Positions 1 through 8,263 of a DNA stretch of 64,000 nucleotides are shown piece after piece; the first letter of the stretch is position 1; each line of letters begins with the position of its first letter. Position numbers and translations under genes: made by a program. Origin of the DNA: CAYVQF01 sp964454015 (GTDB taxonomy: Bacteria; Myxococcota_A; Bradymonadia; UBA4248); NCBI GenBank assembly GCA_964454015.1, contig CAYVQF010000022.1:12209-76208 (forward strand), in the 5' to 3' direction. Under the pieces are notes generated by a model that saw nothing but the letters and a program-made list of their open reading frames with translations, searched no databases and was not told where the DNA came from.

Positions 1-1009
1 TGGACTCGGACATCTCCGAGAGTTGGCGGGCGCGTTCGGCGCTCATGGAGACCATCCAGGGTTCGGGGCTGGCTTGGTAGGCGACGGCGCCATCGGCGAG
101 GATGATCTGATCGACGAGGGTGGGGCGCATCATGATGCCGTCGTTGGCGATGGCTGCGGCGATGAGGGCGCCGTGCATGGGGGAGAGGTTGACGTGCCAG
201 AAGCCGGCGGCGGTGCGCGCTCGCTCGATGTCGTCATCGACGAATTCCGCCTCGGAGACGTCGACCTCGAGCTCGAAGGGGATTTCGCGGTTGTAGCCGA
301 AGCGCAGGGCCATCTCTTCGAGCTGGGCTTTGCTGAGGTTGTAATAGGCCAGGCGGGCGATGACCGCGTTGAGAGAGCGCCCGATGGCGTCGCGCAAGTC
401 GGCGCAGGTCCGGTCGTTGGCGGAGTCGCCGAGGACGTCTTTTTCGGTGAGGAAGCTCGAGCCGCCGCTGTAGCAGACGGGGGTGCTGGCTTCGATGTTG
501 GTCATCTCGAGGAAGGCGGCGGCGGAGATGAGCTTGAAGACCGAGGCCGAAGGGGCTTGGGCGCGCAGGGCGTAGTTTTCGACGCTGGCGTCGGCGGCAG
601 AGAAGGAGGACATGGCCAGGACCCTGCCGGTGGAGGGTTCGATGGCGACGGCGCCGCCGTAGGGTACTTTGCGCGATTTGAACTGGTTGTCGAGGGCTTC
701 TTGGACCGCTGGGACCAGGGTCAGCAAGACGGTCCTGCCGTCAGGCAGGCGCTGGATGTAACGGTCGCCATCGCGTTCGAAGCGGCTGGGGTCGAGGCCG
801 AGGCCTTCTCTGGGATCCGTGCCGGGGAGGAAGTCGTGCTCGGTAGGGTCGGCGTGGGTGTCGGCGCCGCGGGCACTGAGAGGGTGATCCTCATTGCGTT
901 CAGGCGCGGCGGTGAGGGTGTAGGCCCCGACGAGGAGGGAGGCCGCGACGAGCAGGGTCGCGAGACTCAAGAGGCGGTGACGAGTAGTTCGGCGCATCCG
1001 GCGCATCAT
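1..1009 (-). CDS. Penicillin-binding protein, transpeptidase (3' end cut by window edge)
   Basis: Peptidoglycan cross-linking D,D-transpeptidase anchored in the inner membrane. The 336 visible residues begin with an Arg-rich stretch and one membrane segment (about residues 12-32). The transpeptidase domain follows, with the acyl-serine motif SVFK (Ser156, Lys159) and an SLN motif near residue 208. The KTG motif would lie beyond the left edge. The ATG at 1009 follows GGAGG by 6 bases; a second ATG comes one codon later. The frame has no stop down to base 1. Family (PF00905) is clear. Whether it is a monofunctional elongation or division PBP or a PbpA-like form cannot be settled without the rest. 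The short region before the transpeptidase domain suggests it is not a bifunctional class A enzyme. Confidence 0.88.
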   Translation of the reverse strand, partial: MMRRMRRTTRHRLLSLATLLVAASLLVGAYTLTAAPERNEDHPLSARGADTHADPTEHDFLPGTDPREGLGLDPSRFERDGDRYIQRLPDGRTVLLTLVPAVQEALDNQFKSRKVPYGGAVAIEPSTGRVLAMSSFSAADASVENYALRAQAPSASVFKLISAAAFLEMTNIEASTPVCYSGGSSFLTEKDVLGDSANDRTCADLRDAIGRSLNAVIARLAYYNLSKAQLEEMALRFGYNREIPFELEVDVSEAEFVDDDIERARTAAGFWHVNLSPMHGALIAAAIANDGIMMRPTLVDQIILADGAVAYQASPEPWMVSMSAERARQLSEMSES

Positions 1010-1047
1010 GTGGTTCCTCCATGCAGATGCCCAAGGCATCGACCCCA

Positions 1048-1076
1048 ACCATAGCGCGAGGCGCCGTTGGGGTCAA
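1048..1076 (-). promoter_or_regulatory. Sigma70-like promoter for the penicillin-binding protein
   Basis: On the minus strand TTGACC and TATGGT are separated by exactly 17 bases. The -10 ends about 38 bases before the start codon at 1009, leaving a short leader. Confidence 0.55.
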
Positions 1077-1198
1077 AAAGGGTGGTCCTGGTCGCGGTTT
1101 CGGCGCGCGCTGTGGCCTTGCCCATGGCCTGGTGAACCACTACAAGTAGGCGGCGAGGGGAGAGGCGGGCCATAGGGGGCCGGGCGGTCTGGAGCGAG

Positions 1199-1456
1199 AT
1201 GGCGTATTCGCAAACCATCGTAGGTGTTTTCATCACGGCCGACCGTGACGTGTTGCTGTGGGTGCTGCTCATGTTGTTTTTCTTGGCAGTGGCGGCCACG
1301 GCGCTCTTTGCGCGCTTGCGGACCTGGGCCGAGATGGTGTGGATATTCGTCCTGGTCTACGCCATGGGTTTGGGGGGCTCCCATCTGCTCTTCAAGTGGA
1401 TCGTCGGTGTGCCTTTTCTCAAGCTCGAGCTGATCAGCATCACCACCAGCCCCTAG
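1199..1456 (+). CDS. Small two-helix membrane protein
   Basis: An 85-residue hypothetical protein with two hydrophobic segments, about residues 17-38 and 45-66, the second followed by a basic-hydrophobic stretch. GGAG lies a few bases before the ATG. It converges on the protease-like lipoprotein gene ending at 1476 and points away from the penicillin-binding protein gene. No family recognised. Frame is supported by hydrophobicity and the RBS rather than homology. Confidence 0.6.
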   Translation: MAYSQTIVGVFITADRDVLLWVLLMLFFLAVAATALFARLRTWAEMVWIFVLVYAMGLGGSHLLFKWIVGVPFLKLELISITTSP

Positions 1457-1475
1457 GGGGGCAGCCCCGTCGCCT

Positions 1476-3602
1476 TCATTCGAGGGTGGCGATGGCGTGG
1501 CGGGTGGCGGTCAAGAGTGGGGCCGTGCTCAGGGGGTGGCCGACGGCGCCTCGCATCCAGGCGTCAGGCGTGAGGCGCCCTTGGGCGCAGATGGCTTCCA
1601 TGCGCTCGCCGAGGGGCGCCGTGCGGAAGTGTTCTTCGAGCTGGTGTTGGATGACGTAGCCGAGCGGGTAGTCTGGGAGGTAGAGGCCGTAGGCGATCAT
1701 GTGGCTGTAGATGGCGAGGATGGGGGAGTCGTTGAAGCCAAAGACGGGGGCGTAGTAGCGGTTCCAGACCTCCTTGGCGGCGGCGACGACGCTCTCGCGG
1801 AGCTGGGCGGGGGTCATGTCGGGGTTGGCGTAGAGCTGGCGCCAGACGGCGAGATCGACGAGGGCGACGCCTGCGATTTCAAAGGCGTTCCAGTAGGTGG
1901 CGAGGTGCTGTAGGGCGAGGATTTGCGCCAAGTTCTCGGCATCGAGATCGGCGCCAGACGCGTCTTGACCGTGGTTGAGGACCTGGAGGTCGCGGCCCTG
2001 GAAAGCAAAGGCGAAGGCCTCGGTGAAGGCGGTGTTGGGCACGCCGGCCATGAGGGTGGAGTCGACGCGGTGCAGGGTGAAGACCTGCTCGACGTTGTGT
2101 CCGAGCTCGTGCATGGCGATGTTGAAGCCTTTGAAATCGAGACCCGTACTGGGGACGCGGGTGCGCAGATAGGTCAAGTCGCTGCGCATCTGAGCCCCCC
2201 AGGCGTGGCCCGCGCCGCGCGCGGCCTCGACCTCGATGTTGCGCCCGAGGAAGTCGGCGCTCTCTGGGGCGAAGCCCAGGATCTGGAGGATCTCCGGGAT
2301 GGCCGTCGCGAAGGCCTCGGCCGTGGGGAAGCGCTCTTGGACGCGCTGGCTGAGGGCCTCTTCAGGGAGGAGGCCGCGGGGGCTGAAGCCGTTGTACCAG
2401 ATGTCGAAGGCCTCCAGGTCACGCCCGAGGCGTTGGGCGATGCGCTGGCCCACGGCGGCGGCGACGGGATCGGCGACGATGGAGATGAGGAGGGCCTCGA
2501 CCTCTTCCTCTGGGATCTCACGCCCAAGGTCGAAACGGCGGGCGATGAAGGTGGGGTAGGCCGGCGACCAGGCGTCGACGGCGCGCTCTGCCTGGAAGAC
2601 GTCGAGGAGGCGGGCGTAGCGTTGATCCGGCTCCCGGCTTGGGTCGTCCGTGGTGGGGCTGAGGGTGTTGGCGAAGGGATCCCAGCGCACTTTGGGGTTG
2701 TCGATGACGGCGGCGGGGATCTCCTGGTAGATGATGCGCTCCATGATGCGCAAAATGGTGCGTTGCCTGGGCAGGCCCTCGGCGCCCTCGGCGTAACGCG
2801 CCTTGAGCTCATCGCGCAGGCCCCAGTGGGAGATGAGGATGAGGTCGTCGGGGAAGAGGGCCTGCCCGTCGACATCGACGCTGCCCATGTGGATGTTGTA
2901 GCCGGCGATGTAGGCTTCAGCGGCGGTGTAGGCGGCGGTGAGGCGTTGGCGCACGTCGCCGGGGATGCGCTGCGAGAAGGCGCGGGTGAGGCGGGCGGCG
3001 GCCCATTGCTCGCGGGAGAAGTGGGGGCCGTGTTGGAGCAGCCCCTGGAGACCATAGAGGGGAAAGTTGAGGAGCGCGACAAAGGCGATGCGGGAGCGGA
3101 AGAGATCCTCTGAGAGGTGATCGAAGGGGTTGAGGGCGGCCAGGAGGTGATCGATGGCCATGAGGGGGCCGAGGTCGAGGTCGATGGGGCGGCGCAGGGT
3201 TCGGGTCAGGGCGCCCTCATGGCCGTTCAAGGCCTCCATGGCGGCGGCGAAGCGGTGCAGGAGTGCCGTCCTGTCGGCGGCGTCGGGGAGGTAGTGCTGG
3301 GTGCAGAAGTCGGTGAAAGCCGCGCTGTCGCCATCGCTATGGCGCCAGAAGAGGGCGACCTGCTCGACGCCTTGGCGCACGGCGCTGTGGTCCGAGGGGG
3401 CGCTCTGGGCGATGATGCTCTGTATGGTCGTGTCGATGGTGGCCGCGTCGATTTTCCAGGTTGCTTCGGTCATGGATGGCTCCTGCAGGTTGGCCTCTGG
3501 TGCAGGCCGTGGCAGCTCCGCGGGTGGCGTACAGGCGGTGATGAGCAGCGCCGTGGTGAGGGCGCCGAGGGCGATGGGCCAGTGTGGGGTCGCGTTGGGC
3601 AT
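1476..3602 (-). CDS. Lipoprotein zinc metallopeptidase (M3-like gluzincin)
   Basis: A 708-residue lipoprotein probably anchored in an outer or periplasmic-facing membrane leaflet. The N-terminus is a hydrophobic signal ending in the lipobox LITAC at about residue 24. A large helical region follows and then the zinc-binding motif HELGHN near residue 495, in which the two His residues would bind zinc and Glu would be the catalytic base. The HExGH form resembles M3 oligoendopeptidases, but the rest of the sequence was not matched, so the family is tentative. An upstream in-frame TTG at 3632 overlaps the stop of the methyltransferase gene and would add 10 residues; the ATG at 3602 gives a more normal signal peptide. 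It is probably translationally coupled to the upstream gene. Confidence 0.8.
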   Translation of the reverse strand: MPNATPHWPIALGALTTALLITACTPPAELPRPAPEANLQEPSMTEATWKIDAATIDTTIQSIIAQSAPSDHSAVRQGVEQVALFWRHSDGDSAAFTDFCTQHYLPDAADRTALLHRFAAAMEALNGHEGALTRTLRRPIDLDLGPLMAIDHLLAALNPFDHLSEDLFRSRIAFVALLNFPLYGLQGLLQHGPHFSREQWAAARLTRAFSQRIPGDVRQRLTAAYTAAEAYIAGYNIHMGSVDVDGQALFPDDLILISHWGLRDELKARYAEGAEGLPRQRTILRIMERIIYQEIPAAVIDNPKVRWDPFANTLSPTTDDPSREPDQRYARLLDVFQAERAVDAWSPAYPTFIARRFDLGREIPEEEVEALLISIVADPVAAAVGQRIAQRLGRDLEAFDIWYNGFSPRGLLPEEALSQRVQERFPTAEAFATAIPEILQILGFAPESADFLGRNIEVEAARGAGHAWGAQMRSDLTYLRTRVPSTGLDFKGFNIAMHELGHNVEQVFTLHRVDSTLMAGVPNTAFTEAFAFAFQGRDLQVLNHGQDASGADLDAENLAQILALQHLATYWNAFEIAGVALVDLAVWRQLYANPDMTPAQLRESVVAAAKEVWNRYYAPVFGFNDSPILAIYSHMIAYGLYLPDYPLGYVIQHQLEEHFRTAPLGERMEAICAQGRLTPDAWMRGAVGHPLSTAPLLTATRHAIATLE

Positions 3603-3628
3603 GTTGATGACTGGGGCGAAGGGCAGGG

Positions 3629-5065
3629 TCAAGTCTGCGGGTTGGGCTGGGGGTGCAGTCGGCGCGCGAGACTGCCGAGCACGGGGTGGTGGGCGGCATC
3701 GGCGATGAGGGCGGCGGCTTGGCGGTCACCCCTGGCGGCGGCTTTGGCCAGGTCGCGCAGGGCGCTCAAGGCGACGTGGCGACAGAGGTCGTGACGGGGG
3801 TGGTGGTCCAGCACTGCCATGGCGGCGGGCAAGGCGCGTTCGGGGGCGCCGCGGCGCAGCGCCGCCGTGGCCAGGAGGGCGCGGATGGCGCCGTTCCATG
3901 GGTGGTGTTCGAGGGCGTTGTGGAGGGCCTCCTCGGCGGCGTCGAGGTGGCCCAGGGCCAGGGCGCGGGCGCCGCGCATGTGCCAGGTGCTGCCGGGGTC
4001 GTCGAGGAGCTCCTCCAGCGTCTGGGCCTCTTCGGCGCGGTCGTCGTGGAGGAGGGCTTCGTGGAGAGGCAGGAGGAGCCGCTCAGGGGCCTCTGGGCCG
4101 AGCTGGCTGCGTTGGTCGAGTTGCTCGACGAGGGCGCGGGCGGCCGTGAGGTCATCGGCGTAGAGGTAGAAGTGGAGGAGGGTTTCTGCCGCTTCGATGG
4201 TGCTGAGGGGATCGGTTTCAGGATGGGATTGGGCGCGCTGGAAGGCGTCGGTGAGGGCCGCGAGGGCGTCGGCGTCGGCGCCACCGAGGTGGCAGAGGGC
4301 GACGCCGCGCAGCAGGGCATGCCTGGCCTGTGGCGCTGCATCCGGGTCCTGCTCGAGCCAGTGCAGGGCCTGAAGATGCTCGCCGCGGTGGAGGCAGATC
4401 TCGGCCCGCTCCAGGGGGGAGAAGGCCTTGGTGGCCCAGGGCTGGGTGCCAGGGTGATAGAGGGTGAGAAAGGCATCCGAGCGCAGGACGTCTTCGCGCA
4501 AGACGATCCAGGGCGTGATTTCGCGCAGGCGCGGGAGGAGCGCCGCTGGGTCGACGTGCCAGAACCCACAATGGAGGGAGGTGCCGGTGGCCCGCTCCAG
4601 GGCGGCTGGGGTCTGGAGGTTGAAGGTGGCGGCTTGGGTGGCGAGCTCGAAGAGCCGCTCGATGATGGCCAGGGAGGTGTCTTCAGTCGCGAAGCGCAGG
4701 CTGAGCGTGCCTGAGGCGATGACCAAGTCGAAGCGCTCCTCCGTGGGCCAGTCGAGGATGTCGGCGACGGCGAAGTGGCCTTGGGGGTGGCGGCGCTGGG
4801 CCGCAGCGATCATGGTGGGATGGAGGTCAATGCCGCGGTAGTGTGCTTGGGGAGCCAGCTCGAGCAAGTAGGGGTAGAGGTCACCCAAGCCGCAGCCGAC
4901 GTCGAGGACCCGCAGGTTGGAGGCGCTGAGGTCGATGGCGTTGAGCAGGGTGTGGAAGCGCAGGCGCTGGATGGTCAGGCTCTCCCAGCCCACCTGGGCG
5001 CAGGGCGAAGCGGATTGGGCCAGCGTGCGGGTGTAGTAGGCCAGGACGGGTTCATGGGCCGGCAT
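3629..5065 (-). CDS. Class I SAM methyltransferase with C-terminal TPR region
   Basis: A 478-residue cytoplasmic protein. Residues about 50-190 form a class I methyltransferase, with the SAM-binding loop VLDVGCGLGD near residue 55 and the acidic post-beta2 residue in GIDLHP. The remaining 280 residues are Ala/Leu/His-rich helical repeats of TPR type, probably for protein-protein binding. AGGAG sits 5 bases before the ATG. Its stop codon overlaps a possible TTG start of the downstream metallopeptidase gene, so the two genes form one transcription unit. Substrate unknown. The TPR tail suggests a protein or complex-bound substrate, but that is inference. Confidence 0.85.
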   Translation of the reverse strand: MPAHEPVLAYYTRTLAQSASPCAQVGWESLTIQRLRFHTLLNAIDLSASNLRVLDVGCGLGDLYPYLLELAPQAHYRGIDLHPTMIAAAQRRHPQGHFAVADILDWPTEERFDLVIASGTLSLRFATEDTSLAIIERLFELATQAATFNLQTPAALERATGTSLHCGFWHVDPAALLPRLREITPWIVLREDVLRSDAFLTLYHPGTQPWATKAFSPLERAEICLHRGEHLQALHWLEQDPDAAPQARHALLRGVALCHLGGADADALAALTDAFQRAQSHPETDPLSTIEAAETLLHFYLYADDLTAARALVEQLDQRSQLGPEAPERLLLPLHEALLHDDRAEEAQTLEELLDDPGSTWHMRGARALALGHLDAAEEALHNALEHHPWNGAIRALLATAALRRGAPERALPAAMAVLDHHPRHDLCRHVALSALRDLAKAAARGDRQAAALIADAAHHPVLGSLARRLHPQPNPQT

Positions 5066-5083
5066 GGGTTCTCCTGGGCCGGC

Positions 5084-5608
5084 TCAGGGCTTGGGGGCGG
5101 CGGCGGATTCGGCCTCGGGGATGACGGGGGCCTCGATGTTGCGTTCGGGAGCCGTCTCTGGGGTGGTGGGGGCGGCGGATTTTCCCTCGTCGACTTTTTC
5201 GCCGACCGAGTCCAGCGGGCTCTGGGGCGGATCGCTCTCCGGTGGGGCTGGGACGCCACGGCGGGGTTTGTCCAAGCCATGCTTGGAGCGGAGCTCGAGG
5301 GGACCCTTGCGGCCTTTGATGGAGGGTGCGAGTCCGCCCCGGCCGCGGAGGCGATGTGGGGACGGCTCCAGGGTGCGTTGGCCGATGTTGCCGCGGACAT
5401 TCTGGCGGAGCATGGGGTCGACATGGGGGGCAGGGGGGGCGTCATCCTTGGTCTGCTCTGGGACGACGGCCGCGGGTTCGCCCTGGGTGGGCTGTGGGGC
5501 TTCTTCGGCGGCGCGGCGCTTGGGGGGTTCAGAGAGCTTGCAGCCGACGAGGAGAGCCGGGGTGATGAGGGCTAGGAGGAAGAGGAGAAAGGAGCGTTGG
5601 TGCATCAT
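5084..5608 (-). CDS. Proline-rich lipoprotein, unknown function
   Basis: A 174-residue protein with a signal peptide and lipobox LLVGC at residues 19-23. A low-complexity tail rich in Pro, Glu, Ala and Lys follows, with no recognisable domain. Such tails often act as flexible tethers spanning the periplasm or reaching peptidoglycan, but no binding motif is seen. Two adjacent ATG codons (5608 and 5605) are possible and neither has a clear Shine-Dalgarno sequence. It lies 18 bases upstream of the methyltransferase gene and is probably the first gene of that unit. Confidence 0.75.
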   Translation of the reverse strand: MMHQRSFLLFLLALITPALLVGCKLSEPPKRRAAEEAPQPTQGEPAAVVPEQTKDDAPPAPHVDPMLRQNVRGNIGQRTLEPSPHRLRGRGGLAPSIKGRKGPLELRSKHGLDKPRRGVPAPPESDPPQSPLDSVGEKVDEGKSAAPTTPETAPERNIEAPVIPEAESAAAPKP

Positions 5609-5693
5609 TCTACCATGGTCTAAAGGGAGGTTGGCCCAGGGCGTCGATGGGACGGTGGCCAGCAGGTGGTCGCTGGCCGTGGGTCCGACGAGG

Positions 5694-5724
5694 TTGCGAG
5701 CATGCTACCCCTGGCATAGCATGC
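5694..5724 (+). promoter_or_regulatory. Promoter with 8-bp palindrome over spacer and -10
   Basis: TTGCGA (5694-5699), a 17-base spacer and TAGCAT (5717-5722) form a plausible promoter for the outer-membrane protein gene. The inverted repeat GCATGCTA (5700-5707) / TAGCATGC (5717-5724), with a 9-base loop, starts right after the -35 and covers the -10, the position expected of a repressor operator. Confidence 0.5.
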
Positions 5725-5839
5725 GGCCATGCGTGGGGGCCCACCTTTCTGCCATGCTCGGACGCAGAGGGCAACGCCTTTGTCGTGGGAATTATTTCGC
5801 CGGGGCGACGTCGTGGGCGCGAAGGAAGAGGAGCTGACC

Positions 5840-6721
5840 TTGGATGAGCGCGGGGGGGCAGGGACGAGGCAACTGAGAGGCTGCTGTTGGCTGGGCCAGC
5901 TCAGCCTGTTGCTGCTCGTGCTCTTGCTGTTGCTTGGCGGCGCGGACCACGCCCAAGGGCAATCGCTGGGTTTGGGTTTTGGTTTGGGCGTGCCGCTGAT
6001 GACCTATGTGGAGGGGAGCGCGGACAAGGAGTTCAGGGTCTACCCCGAGCCGGGCTACTACCCCATTCTGACGGAGCTTCACAACGCGGCGGGCTCGACC
6101 CATTTCAATCTGGATCTGGTGCTGAACTCGCCGTTTTTGGTGATCTTTGACGAGATGGAGTTTCGTTTTTCCTTTGCGACTTTTGGCTGGAGTGAGATGC
6201 GCACGACCCACAGCGCCTGCGCGCCCAGCCAAGTGAGCAACGGGGTCTTCGATGACGCGACGGCGCGTTATTTTCCGGTCGATGAGGCTTGGTGTTTGCA
6301 GCAGGAGGGGGCCGAAAAGCGGAGCACCAGTGTGGACGTCTCGGAGCTGGAGCTGCCTTCGCTGACGTTGATCACTGCGGGCTTTGGTGGCCGCCATGTC
6401 TTCTTGGAGAAGGCGGGGTGGAAGTTGTTTTCCGGCCTGTCGTTGGGGCTGGCCGTGAGCACCTTCAGCGACCCGAGCGCCGATTTTTATTTCGGGGGGC
6501 AGGTAGCGGCGAGCGCTGGGGTGAGCTACGCCTTGAGCCGGGTGGCGAGTGTCGAGGTGCTGAGCCGGGCCTCGTTCTTGGTCACTGAGGCGCCCGCTGG
6601 CCTACAGCAGCGTCTCAACCACGAGACGCAGACGGGGGGGCATATTTTTTCGACGCTGTTTCAGACTTTTGCCTATGTTGATTTTCATTTCGGCTTGCGT
6701 TTCAGCCTGGCAGATCTGTGA
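5840..6721 (+). CDS. Secreted outer-membrane beta-barrel candidate
   Basis: The TTG at 5840 preceded by GAGGAG gives 293 residues; the open frame extends back to 5729 but that part is Arg/Cys-rich and unlike coding sequence. The N-terminus has a Leu-rich signal peptide (about residues 18-33) ending near the ADHAQG region. The mature part alternates short hydrophobic and polar strands with aromatic residues and ends FRFSLADL-like, consistent with a small outer-membrane barrel. No family recognised. A palindromic promoter candidate lies about 115 bases upstream. The alkyltransferase-like gene begins just after its stop, so the two may be cotranscribed. Confidence 0.7.
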   Translation: MDERGGAGTRQLRGCCWLGQLSLLLLVLLLLLGGADHAQGQSLGLGFGLGVPLMTYVEGSADKEFRVYPEPGYYPILTELHNAAGSTHFNLDLVLNSPFLVIFDEMEFRFSFATFGWSEMRTTHSACAPSQVSNGVFDDATARYFPVDEAWCLQQEGAEKRSTSVDVSELELPSLTLITAGFGGRHVFLEKAGWKLFSGLSLGLAVSTFSDPSADFYFGGQVAASAGVSYALSRVASVEVLSRASFLVTEAPAGLQQRLNHETQTGGHIFSTLFQTFAYVDFHFGLRFSLADL

Positions 6722-6733
6722 GTGGGCGTGGTG

Positions 6734-7084
6734 ATGGTAGGCAATCGCGAGGAGAAGGAAGGCTTTCGGGCGGCGGTGCTGGCGTTGGTGTCGCGTATTC
6801 CCGCGGGTGAGGTCGCGACCTATGGTCAGATCGCCGCGATGTTGGGGGCGGCCAACCAGGCGCGTCGGGTGGGCATGGTCTTGGCGGGTCTGCGTCACGG
6901 TCTCGATTCGGAGGTGCCGTGGCACCGGGTGATCAACGCTGCTGGGGGGATCAGCGCGCCAAACGACGCGCATCGTTTTATTGTGCAGCGGTCGCTCCTT
7001 GAAGCCGAGGGGGTGGTCTTTGGTGCGACGGGGCGCTGTGATTTGCGGCGCTATCGCTGGGATGGCGTCAGCGTTTTTTCGTGA
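6734..7084 (+). CDS. Alkyltransferase-like protein (MGMT fold without active Cys)
   Basis: A 116-residue protein matching the DNA-binding domain of O6-alkylguanine alkyltransferases: an FRAAVLALVSRIPAGEVATYG-type start, the ARRVG helix-turn-helix, and VPWHRVI where true MGMT has PCHRV. Replacement of the acceptor Cys by Trp is the hallmark of ATL proteins, which bind O6-alkylguanine lesions and pass them to nucleotide excision repair rather than removing the alkyl group. An alternative GTG start at 6722 immediately follows the upstream stop codon. The 3' end overlaps the convergent J-domain gene by 17 bases. Confidence 0.88.
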   Translation: MVGNREEKEGFRAAVLALVSRIPAGEVATYGQIAAMLGAANQARRVGMVLAGLRHGLDSEVPWHRVINAAGGISAPNDAHRFIVQRSLLEAEGVVFGATGRCDLRRYRWDGVSVFS

Positions 7085-7841
7085 AAAACGCAGCGATCTT
7101 GTCCATGAACGAGGCGGGCTTGTCGTCGTCTTTTCGGCTCATGACCAGGCGCATCTCTCGCTGGGCGTCTTTGTTGTTGGGATCGATGTTGAGGGCTCGG
7201 CGGAAGGCCCGGGTCGCGCCTTCGGTGTCTTTCTCGAGCTTGAGGACCTTGCCGAGGAGGAGGGCAGGGGTCGGGTTTTCTTTGGCTTCCTTGCTGAGTT
7301 TGCGCAGATCGGTGACGAGCTTGTCGCCCTCGGGTCCGCGGCGGCCGGTGCTGCTGACGGGGAGGCACATGTAGCCTGAAAAGGTGTGGTAGGCTTGGGT
7401 GTCGATATCGTCAGGGTTGACTTTGAGGGAGATGGCGAAGCGCTCGTGGGCGTTCTTGAACTCACCCCTCTCGATGAAGGCTTTGCCGCGGCGGAAGGCG
7501 TCTTCGGCGGCGAAGATCTCTTCGATCTCAGAGCTGGAGACGCTGTCTTGTTCGGCTTCGCCCGAGATTTCAGCGTCGTAGGCTTCACGCTTCTTGGCGT
7601 CGTTGAGGGTGCTGAAGGCCTCGTTGATGCGCTTGTTGATCGCCTCGACCATGGGCAGGAGATCAGGATCTTGATGGTTGCGGAAGCGATCGACGTGGAG
7701 GCGCCGGGCTAGTCCCCGGTAGGCGGCGTGGATGGTCTTGCCCTCAGCGTCATTTTCGACGCCCAGGAAAGCGTAGTGGTCCTGGGCGTCCATGTTGTCG
7801 AAGCGCTCACGAATCTCATTGACGATGGCATCTTGATCCAT
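7068..7841 (-). CDS. J-domain protein with HVD motif and TPR-like tail
   Basis: A 257-residue cytoplasmic protein. Residues about 20-90 form a DnaJ-type domain (HYAFLGVENDA, AAYRGLARRLH, INEAFSTLNDAKKREAYDA), but the HPD tripeptide needed to stimulate Hsp70 ATPase reads HVD. The C-terminal half carries two or three TPR-like helical pairs (KAFIERGEFKNAHERF; AFRRALNIDPNNKDAQ). The ATG at 7841 is preceded by AAGGA; an earlier start at 7874 would add 11 Arg/Thr-rich residues and is less likely. The changed motif suggests either altered chaperone coupling or a scaffolding role. Confidence 0.85.
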   Translation of the reverse strand: MDQDAIVNEIRERFDNMDAQDHYAFLGVENDAEGKTIHAAYRGLARRLHVDRFRNHQDPDLLPMVEAINKRINEAFSTLNDAKKREAYDAEISGEAEQDSVSSSEIEEIFAAEDAFRRGKAFIERGEFKNAHERFAISLKVNPDDIDTQAYHTFSGYMCLPVSSTGRRGPEGDKLVTDLRKLSKEAKENPTPALLLGKVLKLEKDTEGATRAFRRALNIDPNNKDAQREMRLVMSRKDDDKPASFMDKIAAFFTKKR

Positions 7842-8066
7842 GCGAGTTGTCCTTGTGCTGGCATGTGGGCGCACTCGTTCCCAGAACGCGTGCCGAAGAA
7901 TACAGCAAACGCGTCTGTTGTTCCAGGCCTTAGGCGCGGGTCATGGCAGGGGGATGGTGCCCAAGTGGCGCTGGGAGGCGCGTAGGCTTTGCGCGGTCGG
8001 AGCCTTTATGCTAAGCCTATCGCCGCCTTGGCCCCGCGTGGCGCGCCTAGGGTGAGGAGGGTGGAG

Positions 8067-8255
8067 ATGGAGAGAGAAGAGATTCTGCGTTTGGTGCTGG
8101 CTGCGAGCCGCTGGCGTGACGGCGAGCGGGTGATCGGTTGCGCAGAGCTGTTTCGCCTTGCCGAGGCGCATGGTTTGACCGTGGCTGAGGTGGGTGTGGT
8201 GTGCGACAAGGACGTGGTGCGGATCGTGTCGTGTCAGTTGGGTTGTTTCCACTGA
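8067..8255 (+). CDS. Small conserved-looking protein ending in CQLGCFH
   Basis: A 62-residue protein: a charged helical N-terminus, IGCAELFRLAE, a helix-turn-helix-like middle (GLTVAEVGVVCDK) and the C-terminal motif CQLGCFH. It has four Cys residues, two of them spaced CxxxC at the end, which could bind metal or an iron-sulfur cluster. The ATG at 8067 has GGAGG upstream. It ends 8 bases before the P-loop gene, so the two are almost certainly cotranslated and may act together. I do not assign a function. Confidence 0.72.
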   Translation: MEREEILRLVLAASRWRDGERVIGCAELFRLAEAHGLTVAEVGVVCDKDVVRIVSCQLGCFH

Positions 8256-8263
8256 GGAGAAGG

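Noticed and set aside
23..1054. Long plus-strand open frame of 343 codons
   Set aside because: Antisense to the penicillin-binding protein, whose minus-strand frame has the SxxK and SxN motifs; the plus product is Gly/Ala/Glu/Asp-rich filler.
1923..3113. 396-codon plus-strand open frame
   Set aside because: Mirror of the HELGH lipoprotein on the minus strand; no domain and composition typical of antisense GC-rich frames.
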